Of a DNA stretch of 38,450 bases, positions 32,064 through 38,450 are shown piece after piece. The notes below the pieces were generated by a model. It saw nothing but the letters and a program-made list of their open reading frames with translations. It was not told where the DNA came from and made no database searches. Numbering within the stretch: the stretch's first letter is position 1; each line of letters opens with the position of its first letter. Source of the DNA: Lentisalinibacter sp964427415 (GTDB lineage Bacteria; Pseudomonadota; Gammaproteobacteria; Steroidobacterales; Woeseiaceae); assembly GCA_964427415.1 (NCBI GenBank), contig CAYRUH010000033.1, positions 1 through 38,450 on the forward strand. Reading direction: 5' to 3'. The position numbers and the translations under genes are program-made.

Positions 32064-32086
32064 CCGGTTTCCAAGGATTTTACGAT

Positions 32087-32446
32087 ATGAGACTGGACAA
32101 GAAACAGAGCCGGCTGCGCCGGGCCCGCCGCACGCGGGCCAAGATCAGCGAGTTGGCCGTGTATCGCCTGAGCGTCCACAGGACGCCGCGGCACATCTAC
32201 GCCCAGATCATCGCTCCGGACGGGGCGAGCGTGCTGGCCAGCGCCTCGACGGTGCAGAAGGAGCTGCGCGAAAAACTCGAGTGCACGGGCAACGCGGAGG
32301 CGGCGGCCGAGGTCGGCCGCGCCATCGCCGAGAAGGCAAAGGCTGCCGGCGTGGAGTCGGTGGCGTTCGACCGCTCCGGGTTCCGCTTCCACGGCCGCGT
32401 GAAGGCGCTGGCGGACGCGGCGCGCGATGCCGGTCTGCAGTTCTAG
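32087..32446 (+). CDS. rplR: 50S ribosomal protein L18
   Basis: L18 binds 5S rRNA with L5 in the central protuberance. The 119-residue product (E. coli 117) starts MRLDKKQSRLRRARRTRAK and contains LSVHRTPRHIYAQII and the C-terminal FDRSGFRFHGRVKALADAAR. AAGGAT lies upstream of the ATG. A 50-bp spacer with a CCCGCC/GGCGGG stem precedes rpsE. Confidence 0.97.
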   Translation: MRLDKKQSRLRRARRTRAKISELAVYRLSVHRTPRHIYAQIIAPDGASVLASASTVQKELREKLECTGNAEAAAEVGRAIAEKAKAAGVESVAFDRSGFRFHGRVKALADAARDAGLQF

Positions 32447-32496
32447 GATCAATGAATACCCGCCGGGCGGAAGGCGGGGCATCGGGTAAGTGACAC

Positions 32497-32997
32497 ATGG
32501 CAAGAATGGAACAAGGCAGCGACGATCTCCTCGAGAAACTGGTGACCGTGAACCGCGTCGCCAAGGTCGTGAAGGGTGGCCGTCAGTTCGGCTTCACCGC
32601 GCTGACGGTGGTTGGCGACGGCGCCGGCAAGGTCGGCTTCGGCTACGGCAAGGCCCGTGAAGTGCCCATCGCGATCCAGAAGGCGATGCAGGCCGCGCGG
32701 AAGAACCTGAAGTCGCTGCACCTGAAGGACGAGACGCTGCAGTACGAGGTCAAGGGCCGTCACGGCGCCACGAAGGTGCTGATGCAGCCGGCCTCGGAAG
32801 GTACGGGCATCATCGCCGGCGGCGCGATGCGCGCGGTGTTCGAATGCGCCGGCGTGCGTAACGTGCTGGCCAAGAGCTACGGCTCGCGCAACCCCATCAA
32901 CGTGGTGCGCGCAACGATCAACGCGCTGCAGTCGGTGCACTCGCCGAACCGTATCGCGGCGAAGCGCGGCAAGAAAATCGACGAGATACAGAGCTAG
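32497..32997 (+). CDS. rpsE: 30S ribosomal protein S5
   Basis: S5 sits at the mRNA entry site and affects decoding accuracy. The 166-residue product (E. coli 167) contains KVVKGGRQFGFTALTVVGDG, then KVGFGYGKAREVP, and the ASEGTGIIAGGAMRAVFE segment. The spectinomycin-site loop around KVVKGGR appears normal. rpmD starts 4 nt after its stop. Confidence 0.98.
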   Translation: MARMEQGSDDLLEKLVTVNRVAKVVKGGRQFGFTALTVVGDGAGKVGFGYGKAREVPIAIQKAMQAARKNLKSLHLKDETLQYEVKGRHGATKVLMQPASEGTGIIAGGAMRAVFECAGVRNVLAKSYGSRNPINVVRATINALQSVHSPNRIAAKRGKKIDEIQS

Positions 32998-33001
32998 CAC
33001 G

Positions 33002-33202
33002 ATGGCCAAGTCAGAGAGCAAGGGACAGAAACTGAAAGTGACGCTGGTGAAGAGCCGTTACGGGCGGCTGGCCAACCACAAGGCCTGCGTCGCCGGGCTC
33101 GGTCTCAGGAAGATCAACCAGACCGTCACCGTCGAGGATACGCCGGAGAACCGGGGCATGATCAATAAGGTGTCCTATCTCCTGAACGTGGAGGAAGTTT
33201 AG
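33002..33202 (+). CDS. rpmD: 50S ribosomal protein L30
   Basis: L30 is a small large-subunit protein not found in all bacteria. The 66-residue product (E. coli 59) contains LKVTLVKSRYGRLANHK, then GLGLRKINQTVTVEDTPENRG split over its length, and ends LLNVEEV. It has a slightly extended N-terminus (MAKSESKGQK). No clear Shine-Dalgarno is seen, so coupling to rpsE is likely. Confidence 0.96.
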   Translation: MAKSESKGQKLKVTLVKSRYGRLANHKACVAGLGLRKINQTVTVEDTPENRGMINKVSYLLNVEEV

Positions 33203-33204
33203 AA

Positions 33205-33639
33205 ATGCGTCTGAATACGCTCAGGCCTGCAGCGGGCAGCAAGACGGCCGGCAAGCGCCTGGGCCGCGGTCATTCCGCGGGCCAGGGCAAGACCAGCGGT
33301 CGCGGCCAGAAAGGCCAGCACGCCCGCTCCGGCGGCTATCACAAGGTGGGCTTCGAAGGCGGCCAGATGCCGCTGCAGCGGCGCCTGCCGAAGGTGGGCT
33401 TCAATTCGCCCGGCCGCGGCCTGAGCGCGGAGGTCCGGTTGCATGAACTCGCGAAGGTGGACGCGGATCCCATCGACCTGGAGGCGCTGCGCAAGGCGCA
33501 CATCGTCGGCAGCCGCGTCGTGAAGGCGAAGGTGATCGCGGCCGGTGAACTGACCAGGGCGGTGAAACTCAAAGGAATCAAGGTGACCCCCGGGGCCCGC
33601 AAGGCCATCGAGGCGGCCGGCGGCTCCATCGAGGACTGA
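33205..33639 (+). CDS. rplO: 50S ribosomal protein L15
   Basis: L15 is a late-assembly protein with a long basic N-terminal extension. The product has 144 residues, the E. coli length, starting MRLNTLRPAAGSKTAGKRLG with the Gly/Arg-rich GRGHSAGQGKTSGRGQKGQ region, then FEGGQMPLQRRLPKVGF. GGAGGAAG within the rpmD end is its Shine-Dalgarno. It is followed by a 61-bp spacer with a hairpin and secY. Confidence 0.98.
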   Translation: MRLNTLRPAAGSKTAGKRLGRGHSAGQGKTSGRGQKGQHARSGGYHKVGFEGGQMPLQRRLPKVGFNSPGRGLSAEVRLHELAKVDADPIDLEALRKAHIVGSRVVKAKVIAAGELTRAVKLKGIKVTPGARKAIEAAGGSIED

Positions 33640-33664
33640 CGGAAGAACCGGGGACAGACTGAAT

Positions 33665-33683
33665 GCCGACGCCGTGCGTCGGC
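33665..33683 (+). other. Perfect hairpin in the rplO-secY spacer
   Basis: GCCGACGC and GCGTCGGC pair around a CGT loop, ending 17 nt before the secY GTG. No T-run follows. It could adjust the ratio of ribosomal protein to secY mRNA by processing or pausing. Confidence 0.45.
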
Positions 33684-33700
33684 GCTGAACGGAAAGGAAA

Positions 33701-35062
33701 GTGGCGAAAGCACCCAGTAACAATCCGGCAACGGCACTGGCCCAGAGCGGGAAGCTCAGCGAGCTGCGGCAGCGGCTCCTGTTCCTGGTCGGGGCGCTGG
33801 TGGTCTATCGCGTCGGCACCTTCATCCCGGTGCCGGGGGTAGACCCCATTGCGCTGTCGAGTTTCTTCGATCAGCAGTCGGGGAACATCCTGGGGCTGTT
33901 CAACCTCTTCTCGGGCGGCGCCCTGCAGCGTTTCGGCGTCTTCGCGCTGGGGATCATGCCCTACATCTCCGCCGCCATCATCATGCAGATGGCCGCGGTG
34001 GTGGTGCCGAGTCTCGCGCAGCTGAAGAAGGAAGGTGAATCCGGCCGGCGCAAGATCACCCAGTACACCCGCTACGGTACGGTGGCGCTGGCGCTGTTCC
34101 AGTCGGTCACGGCGGCCTACGCCATCCAGAATCAGCCGAATCTGGTCATCAATCCGGGCCCCGGCTTCCTGTTCACTGCGGCCATCACACTCGTGACCGG
34201 TACGGTATTCCTGATGTGGCTGGGCGAGCAGATCACCGAGCGTGGTATTGGCAACGGCATCTCCATCATCATCCTCGCGGGCATCGTCGCGGGCCTGCCC
34301 GGTGCCATCGCCGGCACGGCGGAACTCGTGCGCAACGGCGAGATGGCTCCGGCCTTCGCCATCCTGATCCTGCTGGCCATCGTGGCGGTTACCGCGTTCG
34401 TGGTTTACATGGAGCGGGCCCAGCGGCGCATCACGGTGAACTACGCGCGGCGTCAGCAGGGGCGGCGGATGTACGCGGCCCAGAGCACGCACCTGCCCTT
34501 CAAGATCAACATGTCCGGTGTGATCCCGCCGATCTTCGCCTCGAGTATCCTGCTGTTCCCGGCTACGCTCGCCCAGTTCGCAGGCACGAGCGCGGACCCG
34601 ACGTTGATCCAGCGCACGCTGCAGAACATCGGCACCAGCATGGGCCCCGGGCAGCCCGTCTACATGTTGCTCTACGGCGTCCTGATCATCTTCTTCTGCT
34701 TCTTCTACACCGCGCTGGTGTTCAATTCGAAGGAAACGGCGGACAATCTGAAGCGATCCGGCGCCTTTATCCCGGGCATCCGGCCGGGCGCCCAGACCGG
34801 CGAGTACATCGATCGGGTGCTGACGCGGCTTACGTTCTGGGGTGCGCTCTACATCACGGGCGTGTGTCTGATGCCGGAATTCGTGCGGCTGTTCTACCCG
34901 AGCATCCCGTTCTATTTCGGCGGCACGTCGCTGCTCATCCTGGTAGTGGTCGCGATGGACTTCATGTCCCAGCTGCAGGCGCACATGATGTCGCACCAGT
35001 ACGAAGGGATGATGAAGAAGGCCAATCTGAGGAATTACGGTCGCGCGGGCCAGATCCGCTGA
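33701..35062 (+). CDS. secY: Preprotein translocase channel subunit SecY
   Basis: SecY is the pore of the SecYEG inner-membrane translocon that exports unfolded proteins and inserts membrane proteins. The 453-residue product (E. coli 443) has about ten hydrophobic segments, the plug and early loop GTFIPVPGVDP, ALGIMPYISAAIIMQM, the cytoplasmic loop RRITVNYARRQQGRRMY and the late GGTSLLILVVVAMDFM segment. It starts with GTG at 33701, with AAGGAAA just upstream. Its partner SecE is at 7636. Confidence 0.98.
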   Translation: MAKAPSNNPATALAQSGKLSELRQRLLFLVGALVVYRVGTFIPVPGVDPIALSSFFDQQSGNILGLFNLFSGGALQRFGVFALGIMPYISAAIIMQMAAVVVPSLAQLKKEGESGRRKITQYTRYGTVALALFQSVTAAYAIQNQPNLVINPGPGFLFTAAITLVTGTVFLMWLGEQITERGIGNGISIIILAGIVAGLPGAIAGTAELVRNGEMAPAFAILILLAIVAVTAFVVYMERAQRRITVNYARRQQGRRMYAAQSTHLPFKINMSGVIPPIFASSILLFPATLAQFAGTSADPTLIQRTLQNIGTSMGPGQPVYMLLYGVLIIFFCFFYTALVFNSKETADNLKRSGAFIPGIRPGAQTGEYIDRVLTRLTFWGALYITGVCLMPEFVRLFYPSIPFYFGGTSLLILVVVAMDFMSQLQAHMMSHQYEGMMKKANLRNYGRAGQIR

Positions 35063-35085
35063 CGGCCCGGTGACGGAGAAAGACG

Positions 35086-35199
35086 ATGAAGGTTCGTGCA
35101 TCAGTCAAGAAAATCTGCCGCAACTGCAAGATCATCCGGCGCAACGGCGTCGTGCGCGTCATCTGCACGGATGCGCGGCATAAGCAGCGGCAGGGTTGA
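35086..35199 (+). CDS. rpmJ: 50S ribosomal protein L36 (zinc-binding form)
   Basis: The 37-residue product starts MKVRASVKKICRNCKIIRR and ends HKQRQG. Four zinc ligands are visible, C11, C14, C27 and H32, making this the C-plus type that contributes to late large-subunit assembly. It lies 23 nt after secY, the usual gammaproteobacterial order, with no infA between. GGAG precedes the ATG. Confidence 0.97.
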   Translation: MKVRASVKKICRNCKIIRRNGVVRVICTDARHKQRQG

Positions 35200-35254
35200 G
35201 AGAGTAGGAAGCCCCGAGTAGGGCGGCCAGCAAGCAAGAGCAGAGGATTTATCA
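35200..35254 (+). promoter_or_regulatory. Possible S4-responsive leader of the alpha operon
   Basis: This 55-nt spacer before rpsM occupies the place of the E. coli alpha-operon ribosome-binding pseudoknot that S4 recognises. As there, rpsM begins with GTG. A short GCCC/GGGC stem and GAGGAT Shine-Dalgarno are visible, but I cannot establish the pseudoknot by eye. Confidence 0.25.
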
Positions 35255-35611
35255 GTGGCGCGTATAGCAGGCATAAACATCCCGGTGCACAAGCACGTGG
35301 CGATAGCGCTGACCAGCATTTACGGCATCGGCCATACCACGGCGCGAAAGATCTGCGACGCGGCCGGCATAGCCCCGGACGTCCAGGTAAAGGATCTGGC
35401 CGAGCCGGAGGTGGCCCGGTTGCGCAACGAAGTCGCTCGACTGTCGGTTGAGGGCGACCTGCGCCGTGAGCAGGCCATGAATATCAAACGGCTGATGGAC
35501 CTCGGTTGCTACCGCGGCATCCGCCACCGCCGCGGCCTGCCGGTGCGCGGTCAGCGCAGCCGCACCAACGCGCGGACCCGCAAGGGACCCCGCCGTCCGG
35601 TCCGCAAGTAG
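35255..35611 (+). CDS. rpsM: 30S ribosomal protein S13
   Basis: S13 forms intersubunit bridges B1a and B1b and contacts P-site tRNA. The 118-residue product (E. coli 118) begins MARIAGINIPVHKHVAIALT and contains YGIGHTTARKIC and the basic C-terminus RGQRSRTNARTRKGPRR. The start codon is GTG, as in E. coli. First gene of the alpha operon; rpsK follows after 34 nt. Confidence 0.98.
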   Translation: MARIAGINIPVHKHVAIALTSIYGIGHTTARKICDAAGIAPDVQVKDLAEPEVARLRNEVARLSVEGDLRREQAMNIKRLMDLGCYRGIRHRRGLPVRGQRSRTNARTRKGPRRPVRK

Positions 35612-35645
35612 GCACCGGGCATCAGGATTCGAGTAAGGACATAAG

Positions 35646-36038
35646 ATGGCTCAAGCGAAGAAAACGACCACGCGGAAGAAGGTCCGGAAGCAGGTGCAGG
35701 ACGCGATCGCGCACGTGCACGCCTCCTTCAACAACACCATCATCACGATCACCGACCGCCAGGGTAATGCCCTTTCCTGGGCTACCGCCGGTGGCTGCGG
35801 CTTCCGCGGATCGAGGAAATCGACCCCCTTCGCCGCTCAGGTGGCCGCCGAGAAGGCGGGCAAGGCTGCGCAGGATTACGGCGTGAAGAATCTGGACGTA
35901 CGCGTGCGCGGACCGGGGCCGGGCCGTGAGTCAGCGGTGCGCGCACTGAATGCCGTCGGTTTCCGTATTCAGACTATCGAAGACGTGACGCCGATACCCC
36001 ACAACGGGTGTCGTCCGCCGAAGCGTCGTCGGGTATAG
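35646..36038 (+). CDS. rpsK: 30S ribosomal protein S11
   Basis: S11 lies in the platform near the E-site mRNA. The 130-residue product (E. coli 129) has a basic Lys/Thr-rich N-terminus, then HVHASFNNTIITITDRQGN, KSTPFAAQVAAEKAG and the C-terminal VTPIPHNGCRPPKRRRV, all highly conserved. AAGGA precedes the ATG. rpsD starts 12 nt after the stop. Confidence 0.98.
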   Translation: MAQAKKTTTRKKVRKQVQDAIAHVHASFNNTIITITDRQGNALSWATAGGCGFRGSRKSTPFAAQVAAEKAGKAAQDYGVKNLDVRVRGPGPGRESAVRALNAVGFRIQTIEDVTPIPHNGCRPPKRRRV

Positions 36039-36050
36039 AGTAAGAGGATC

Positions 36051-36674
36051 ATGGCAAGATATCTCGGACCAAAATGTAAGCTCTCGCGCCGCGAAGGCAC
36101 GGACCTGTTCCTGAAGAGCGGCGTTAAGCCGCTGGATGCCAAATGCAAGCTGGACACGCCGCCGGGCGGCAGTGCCACCGGCCGGCGCGGACGTCTCTCG
36201 GACTACGGCCTGCAGCTTCGCGAGAAGCAGAAACTGCGCCGCATGTACGGTGTGCTGGAACGCCAGTTCCGCAACTACTACAAGCGTGCGGCACAGCTGA
36301 AGGGTTCCACGGGCGAAAACCTGCTGCGTCTGCTGGAAGGACGGCTGGATAACACCGTCTACCGGATGGGCTTCGCCTCGACGCGCGCGGAGGCGCGTCA
36401 GCTGGTCAGCCACAAGGGCGTGATGGTCAATGGCAAGGTGGTGAACATCCCCTCCTACCAGGTCAGCGCCGGTGATCAGATCTCGATCCGCGAGAAGGCG
36501 CAGAAACAGCTCCGCATCCAGAACGCACTCGAGATCGCCGGCCAGGTGGGCTTTCCGGAATGGGTCGACGTCGACACCAAGAAGATGACCGGACTGCTGA
36601 AGATGTTGCCGGAGCGGGACGATATCCTGCCGGACATCAATGAGAACCTGGTGGTCGAGCTCTACTCCAAGTAA
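36051..36674 (+). CDS. rpsD: 30S ribosomal protein S4
   Basis: S4 nucleates the 16S 5' domain, affects accuracy, and in E. coli represses the alpha operon. The 207-residue product (E. coli 206) starts MARYLGPKCKLSRREGTDLF, has RLSDYGLQLREKQKLRR and the S4 RNA-binding domain LDNTVYRMGFASTRAEARQ with SHKGVMVNG. Only two cysteines appear near the N-terminus, so this is not the four-cysteine zinc form. AGAGGAT precedes the ATG. Confidence 0.98.
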   Translation: MARYLGPKCKLSRREGTDLFLKSGVKPLDAKCKLDTPPGGSATGRRGRLSDYGLQLREKQKLRRMYGVLERQFRNYYKRAAQLKGSTGENLLRLLEGRLDNTVYRMGFASTRAEARQLVSHKGVMVNGKVVNIPSYQVSAGDQISIREKAQKQLRIQNALEIAGQVGFPEWVDVDTKKMTGLLKMLPERDDILPDINENLVVELYSK

Positions 36675-36692
36675 TCAGGAGGACCCTGTCCC

Positions 36693-37694
36693 ATGTCGGA
36701 AGTAACCGAATTTCTGAAGCCCCGTGTCGTGAAAGTGAGCCCGGAGACGGAGCAACACGCACGGGTCGTCATCGAACCGTTCGAGCGCGGCTTCGGCCAC
36801 ACACTGGGTAATGCGCTGCGCCGCATCCTGCTGTCTTCCATGCCGGGCGCGGCCATCGTCGAGGCCGAGATCGAGGGCGTGCTGCACGAGTACACCAGCA
36901 TCGAGGGCGTCGCTGAGGACGTGGTCGACATGCTGCTGAACCTGAAGCAGGTGGCGGTACGCATGCACAGCCGCGATAGTGCCGAGCTCACCCTGTCCAA
37001 GAAAGGTCCGGGCCCGGTCACGGCCGGAGACATCCAGCTGGACCATGACGTCGAGATTCTGAACCCTGAGCTGGTGGTTGCCAACCTGACCAAGGCCGGC
37101 GAGCTGCGCATGGTGCTGAAGGTCATGCGCGGCCGGGGCTACCGGCCGGCCGTCCAGCGCGCGAGCTTCGAGGAACAGAGCGGGCCGATCGGCCGTCTGC
37201 AGCTGGACGCCTCGTTCAGCCCGGTCCGCCGGGTGACCTACAACGTAGAGGCGGCCCGCGTGGAGCAGCGCACCGATCTCGACAAGCTCATCATCGATAT
37301 CGAGACCAACGGCACCATCGATCCGGAAGAGGCGATCCGCCGAGCTGGCAGCATTCTGAAGGATCAGCTGAGCGTTTTTGTGGACCTGCAGGGCCAGGAA
37401 GAGGGTGCCGGCGCTTCGGCGGAGGCGCAGATCGATCCGATCCTGCTGCGGCCAGTGGACGAGCTGGAACTCACCGTGCGCTCCGCGAACTGCCTGAAGG
37501 CCGAGAGCATCAATTACATCGGCGATTTGGTGCAACGCACCGAGGTGGAGCTGCTGCGCACGCCGAACCTGGGCAAGAAGTCGCTCACGGAGATCAAGGA
37601 CGTGCTCGAAAGCCACGGCCTGTCGCTCGGCATGCAGCTCGAGAACTGGCCGCCGCCGAGCCTGCGTCCCGATCGCGAGGCGCTGTCCGCCTGA
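36693..37694 (+). CDS. rpoA: DNA-directed RNA polymerase subunit alpha
   Basis: The alpha dimer starts polymerase assembly, and its C-terminal domain binds UP elements and activators. The 333-residue product (E. coli 329) has an N-terminal domain with EPFERGFGHTLGNALRRILL, a linker around residues 235-250 and a C-terminal domain with LTVRSANCLKAESINYIGD, including the arginine matching E. coli R265. AGGAGG at 36677-36682 is 10 nt upstream. It is followed by a 111-bp spacer that carries a 9-bp tandem repeat. Confidence 0.99.
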   Translation: MSEVTEFLKPRVVKVSPETEQHARVVIEPFERGFGHTLGNALRRILLSSMPGAAIVEAEIEGVLHEYTSIEGVAEDVVDMLLNLKQVAVRMHSRDSAELTLSKKGPGPVTAGDIQLDHDVEILNPELVVANLTKAGELRMVLKVMRGRGYRPAVQRASFEEQSGPIGRLQLDASFSPVRRVTYNVEAARVEQRTDLDKLIIDIETNGTIDPEEAIRRAGSILKDQLSVFVDLQGQEEGAGASAEAQIDPILLRPVDELELTVRSANCLKAESINYIGDLVQRTEVELLRTPNLGKKSLTEIKDVLESHGLSLGMQLENWPPPSLRPDREALSA

Positions 37695-37702
37695 TCGGGG
37701 CC

Positions 37703-37756
37703 ATCGGAACCATTGGAACCACGGTAACCATTGGAACCCTGGGTAACATAGGGGCC
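37703..37756 (+). repeat. 9-bp tandem repeat in the rpoA-rplQ spacer
   Basis: Six successive nonamers starting at 37703 resemble one another: ATCGGAACC, ATTGGAACC, ACGGTAACC, ATTGGAACC, CTGGGTAAC, ATAGGGGCC. The second and fourth are identical. The array begins 8 nt after the rpoA stop and degenerates toward rplQ. Confidence 0.75.
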
Positions 37757-37805
37757 GTACATCGTCCGTCGGACGAACGCCTGAACGTATAACCGGAAAT
37801 CAGCA

Positions 37806-38195
37806 ATGCGACATCAGAAGTCGGGGCGAAAGCTCAACCGTAACAGTCCGCACCGCCATGCCATGTTCCGTAACATGGCCGCATCGCTGGTGCGCCATGA
37901 GACCATCAAGACCACGCTGCCGAAAGCGAAAGAGCTCCGCCGTGTAGTCGAGCCGCTGATCACGATGGCGAAGGTCGACGGTGTGTCTCAGCGCCGCCGG
38001 GCTTTCGACCGTCTGCGCGACAAGGAAGCAGTGGGCAAGCTGTTCAATGAGCTCGGCCCCCGCTACAAGGAGCGTCCCGGCGGTTACCTGCGCATCCTGA
38101 AGACGGGCTTTCGCCCGGGGGATGCGGCGCCGATGGCCATCGTCCAGCTCCTGGACCAGCCGGAAGAGACCGAGGCCGCCGAATCCCAGGACTGA
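37806..38195 (+). CDS. rplQ: 50S ribosomal protein L17
   Basis: L17 is a large-subunit protein near the tunnel exit. The 129-residue product (E. coli 127) starts MRHQKSGRKLNRNSPHRHAMF and contains MAASLVRHETIKTTLPKAKELRRVVEPLIT over adjoining segments and GGYLRILKTGFRPGDAAPM. It ends with an acidic EETEAAESQD. It is the last gene of the alpha operon and of the ribosomal cluster. Its Shine-Dalgarno is weak. Confidence 0.98.
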   Translation: MRHQKSGRKLNRNSPHRHAMFRNMAASLVRHETIKTTLPKAKELRRVVEPLITMAKVDGVSQRRRAFDRLRDKEAVGKLFNELGPRYKERPGGYLRILKTGFRPGDAAPMAIVQLLDQPEETEAAESQD

Positions 38196-38450
38196 TCCCC
38201 TCCCGCGTAGGAGGGCCTTCAGGCCCGATCAATCGCGGCTGAAGCCGCTCCTAACATTGTCTATCGGCTCCAGTCGGTCCGGACGACCCCGCTACCCTTG
38301 CCCACCCGCTGACGGGCCCGTGGCCGAAAGGTGTGCCACAGTCAGGAAGCGCTGCTGATCGGTGCCAGCACTCCCGGCCACGGGCCCATTAACGGCCGAA
38401 CCAGACTGTGGGCGGCGTCCGGGCCGACAGGGAGACCGATTCCAGGGGAC
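38196..38450. other. Intergenic tail after rplQ
   Basis: No gene is supportable in these 255 bases. They contain the inverted REP pair at 38207-38255 and two further inverted repeats: GGGCCCGTGGCCG (38314-38326) with CGGCCACGGGCCC (38375-38387), and CCACAGTC (38336-38343) with GACTGTGG (38404-38411). The two pairs interleave, so they could not both form in a simple nested fold. A small RNA or a protein-binding site is possible but unproven. Confidence 0.5.
38207..38255. repeat. Pair of inverted REP-like elements after rplQ
   Basis: The plus-strand element (38207-38230) has the head GTAGGAG, the palindrome GGCCTTCAGGCC and CGATC. The minus-strand element (about 38228-38255) reads TTAGGAG, CGGCTTCAGCCG, CGATTGATC. 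They converge tail to tail, like a BIME. The form matches the REP behind tuf. They start 11 nt after the rplQ stop and may act as transcript 3'-end structures. Confidence 0.75.

Overview
The window is a high-GC stretch of a bacterial core-housekeeping locus carrying the transcription and translation superoperons. Gene order points to Gammaproteobacteria: tuf, tRNA-Trp, secE, nusG, rplKAJL, rpoBC, rpsLG, fusA, tuf, then S10, spc and alpha genes, with secY followed directly by rpmJ and no infA between them. RpoC zinc ligands (C70, C72, C85, C88) and catalytic aspartates (D460, D462, D464) sit at the same residue numbers as in E. coli. I cannot name a genus.

Layout: positions 1-7500 hold the 3' two-thirds of rpoC, then rpsL, rpsG, fusA, tuf and a REP-like palindrome. 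tRNA-Trp, secE, nusG, rplK, rplA, an L10-type leader, rplJ, rplL, two strong intercistronic hairpins, rpoB and a complete rpoC follow to 19500. From 16607 to 24106 the rpoC 3' part, rpsL, rpsG, fusA, tuf and REP appear again, with no difference that I could find from 1-7500. After the second REP come rpsJ, a 321-bp gap with a strong promoter-like sequence, the S10 operon from rplC to rpsQ, the spc operon (rplN to secY, rpmJ), the alpha operon (rpsM, rpsK, rpsD, rpoA, rplQ), and a tail with an inverted REP pair and further inverted repeats. All genes are on the plus strand.

The genes work together as the core expression machinery: RNA polymerase subunits alpha, beta and beta', the elongation and antitermination factor NusG, ribosomal proteins of both subunits, EF-G and EF-Tu, a tRNA, and the SecY and SecE translocon subunits. 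Close packing and ATGA- or TGATG-type overlaps indicate translational coupling. Several spacers look regulatory: the L10 leader, the rpsL-rpsG hairpin, the rplL-rpoB hairpins and the rplC leader.

The main anomaly is the 7.5-kb direct repeat with a 16,606-bp period. Its 3' edge lies exactly at the end of the REP element behind tuf. It is either an assembly loop through the two identical tuf copies or a real tandem duplication made by tufB x tufA recombination. Short reads crossing the local junctions cannot tell these apart. I saw no novel enzyme system, mobile element gene, CRISPR array or defence locus.
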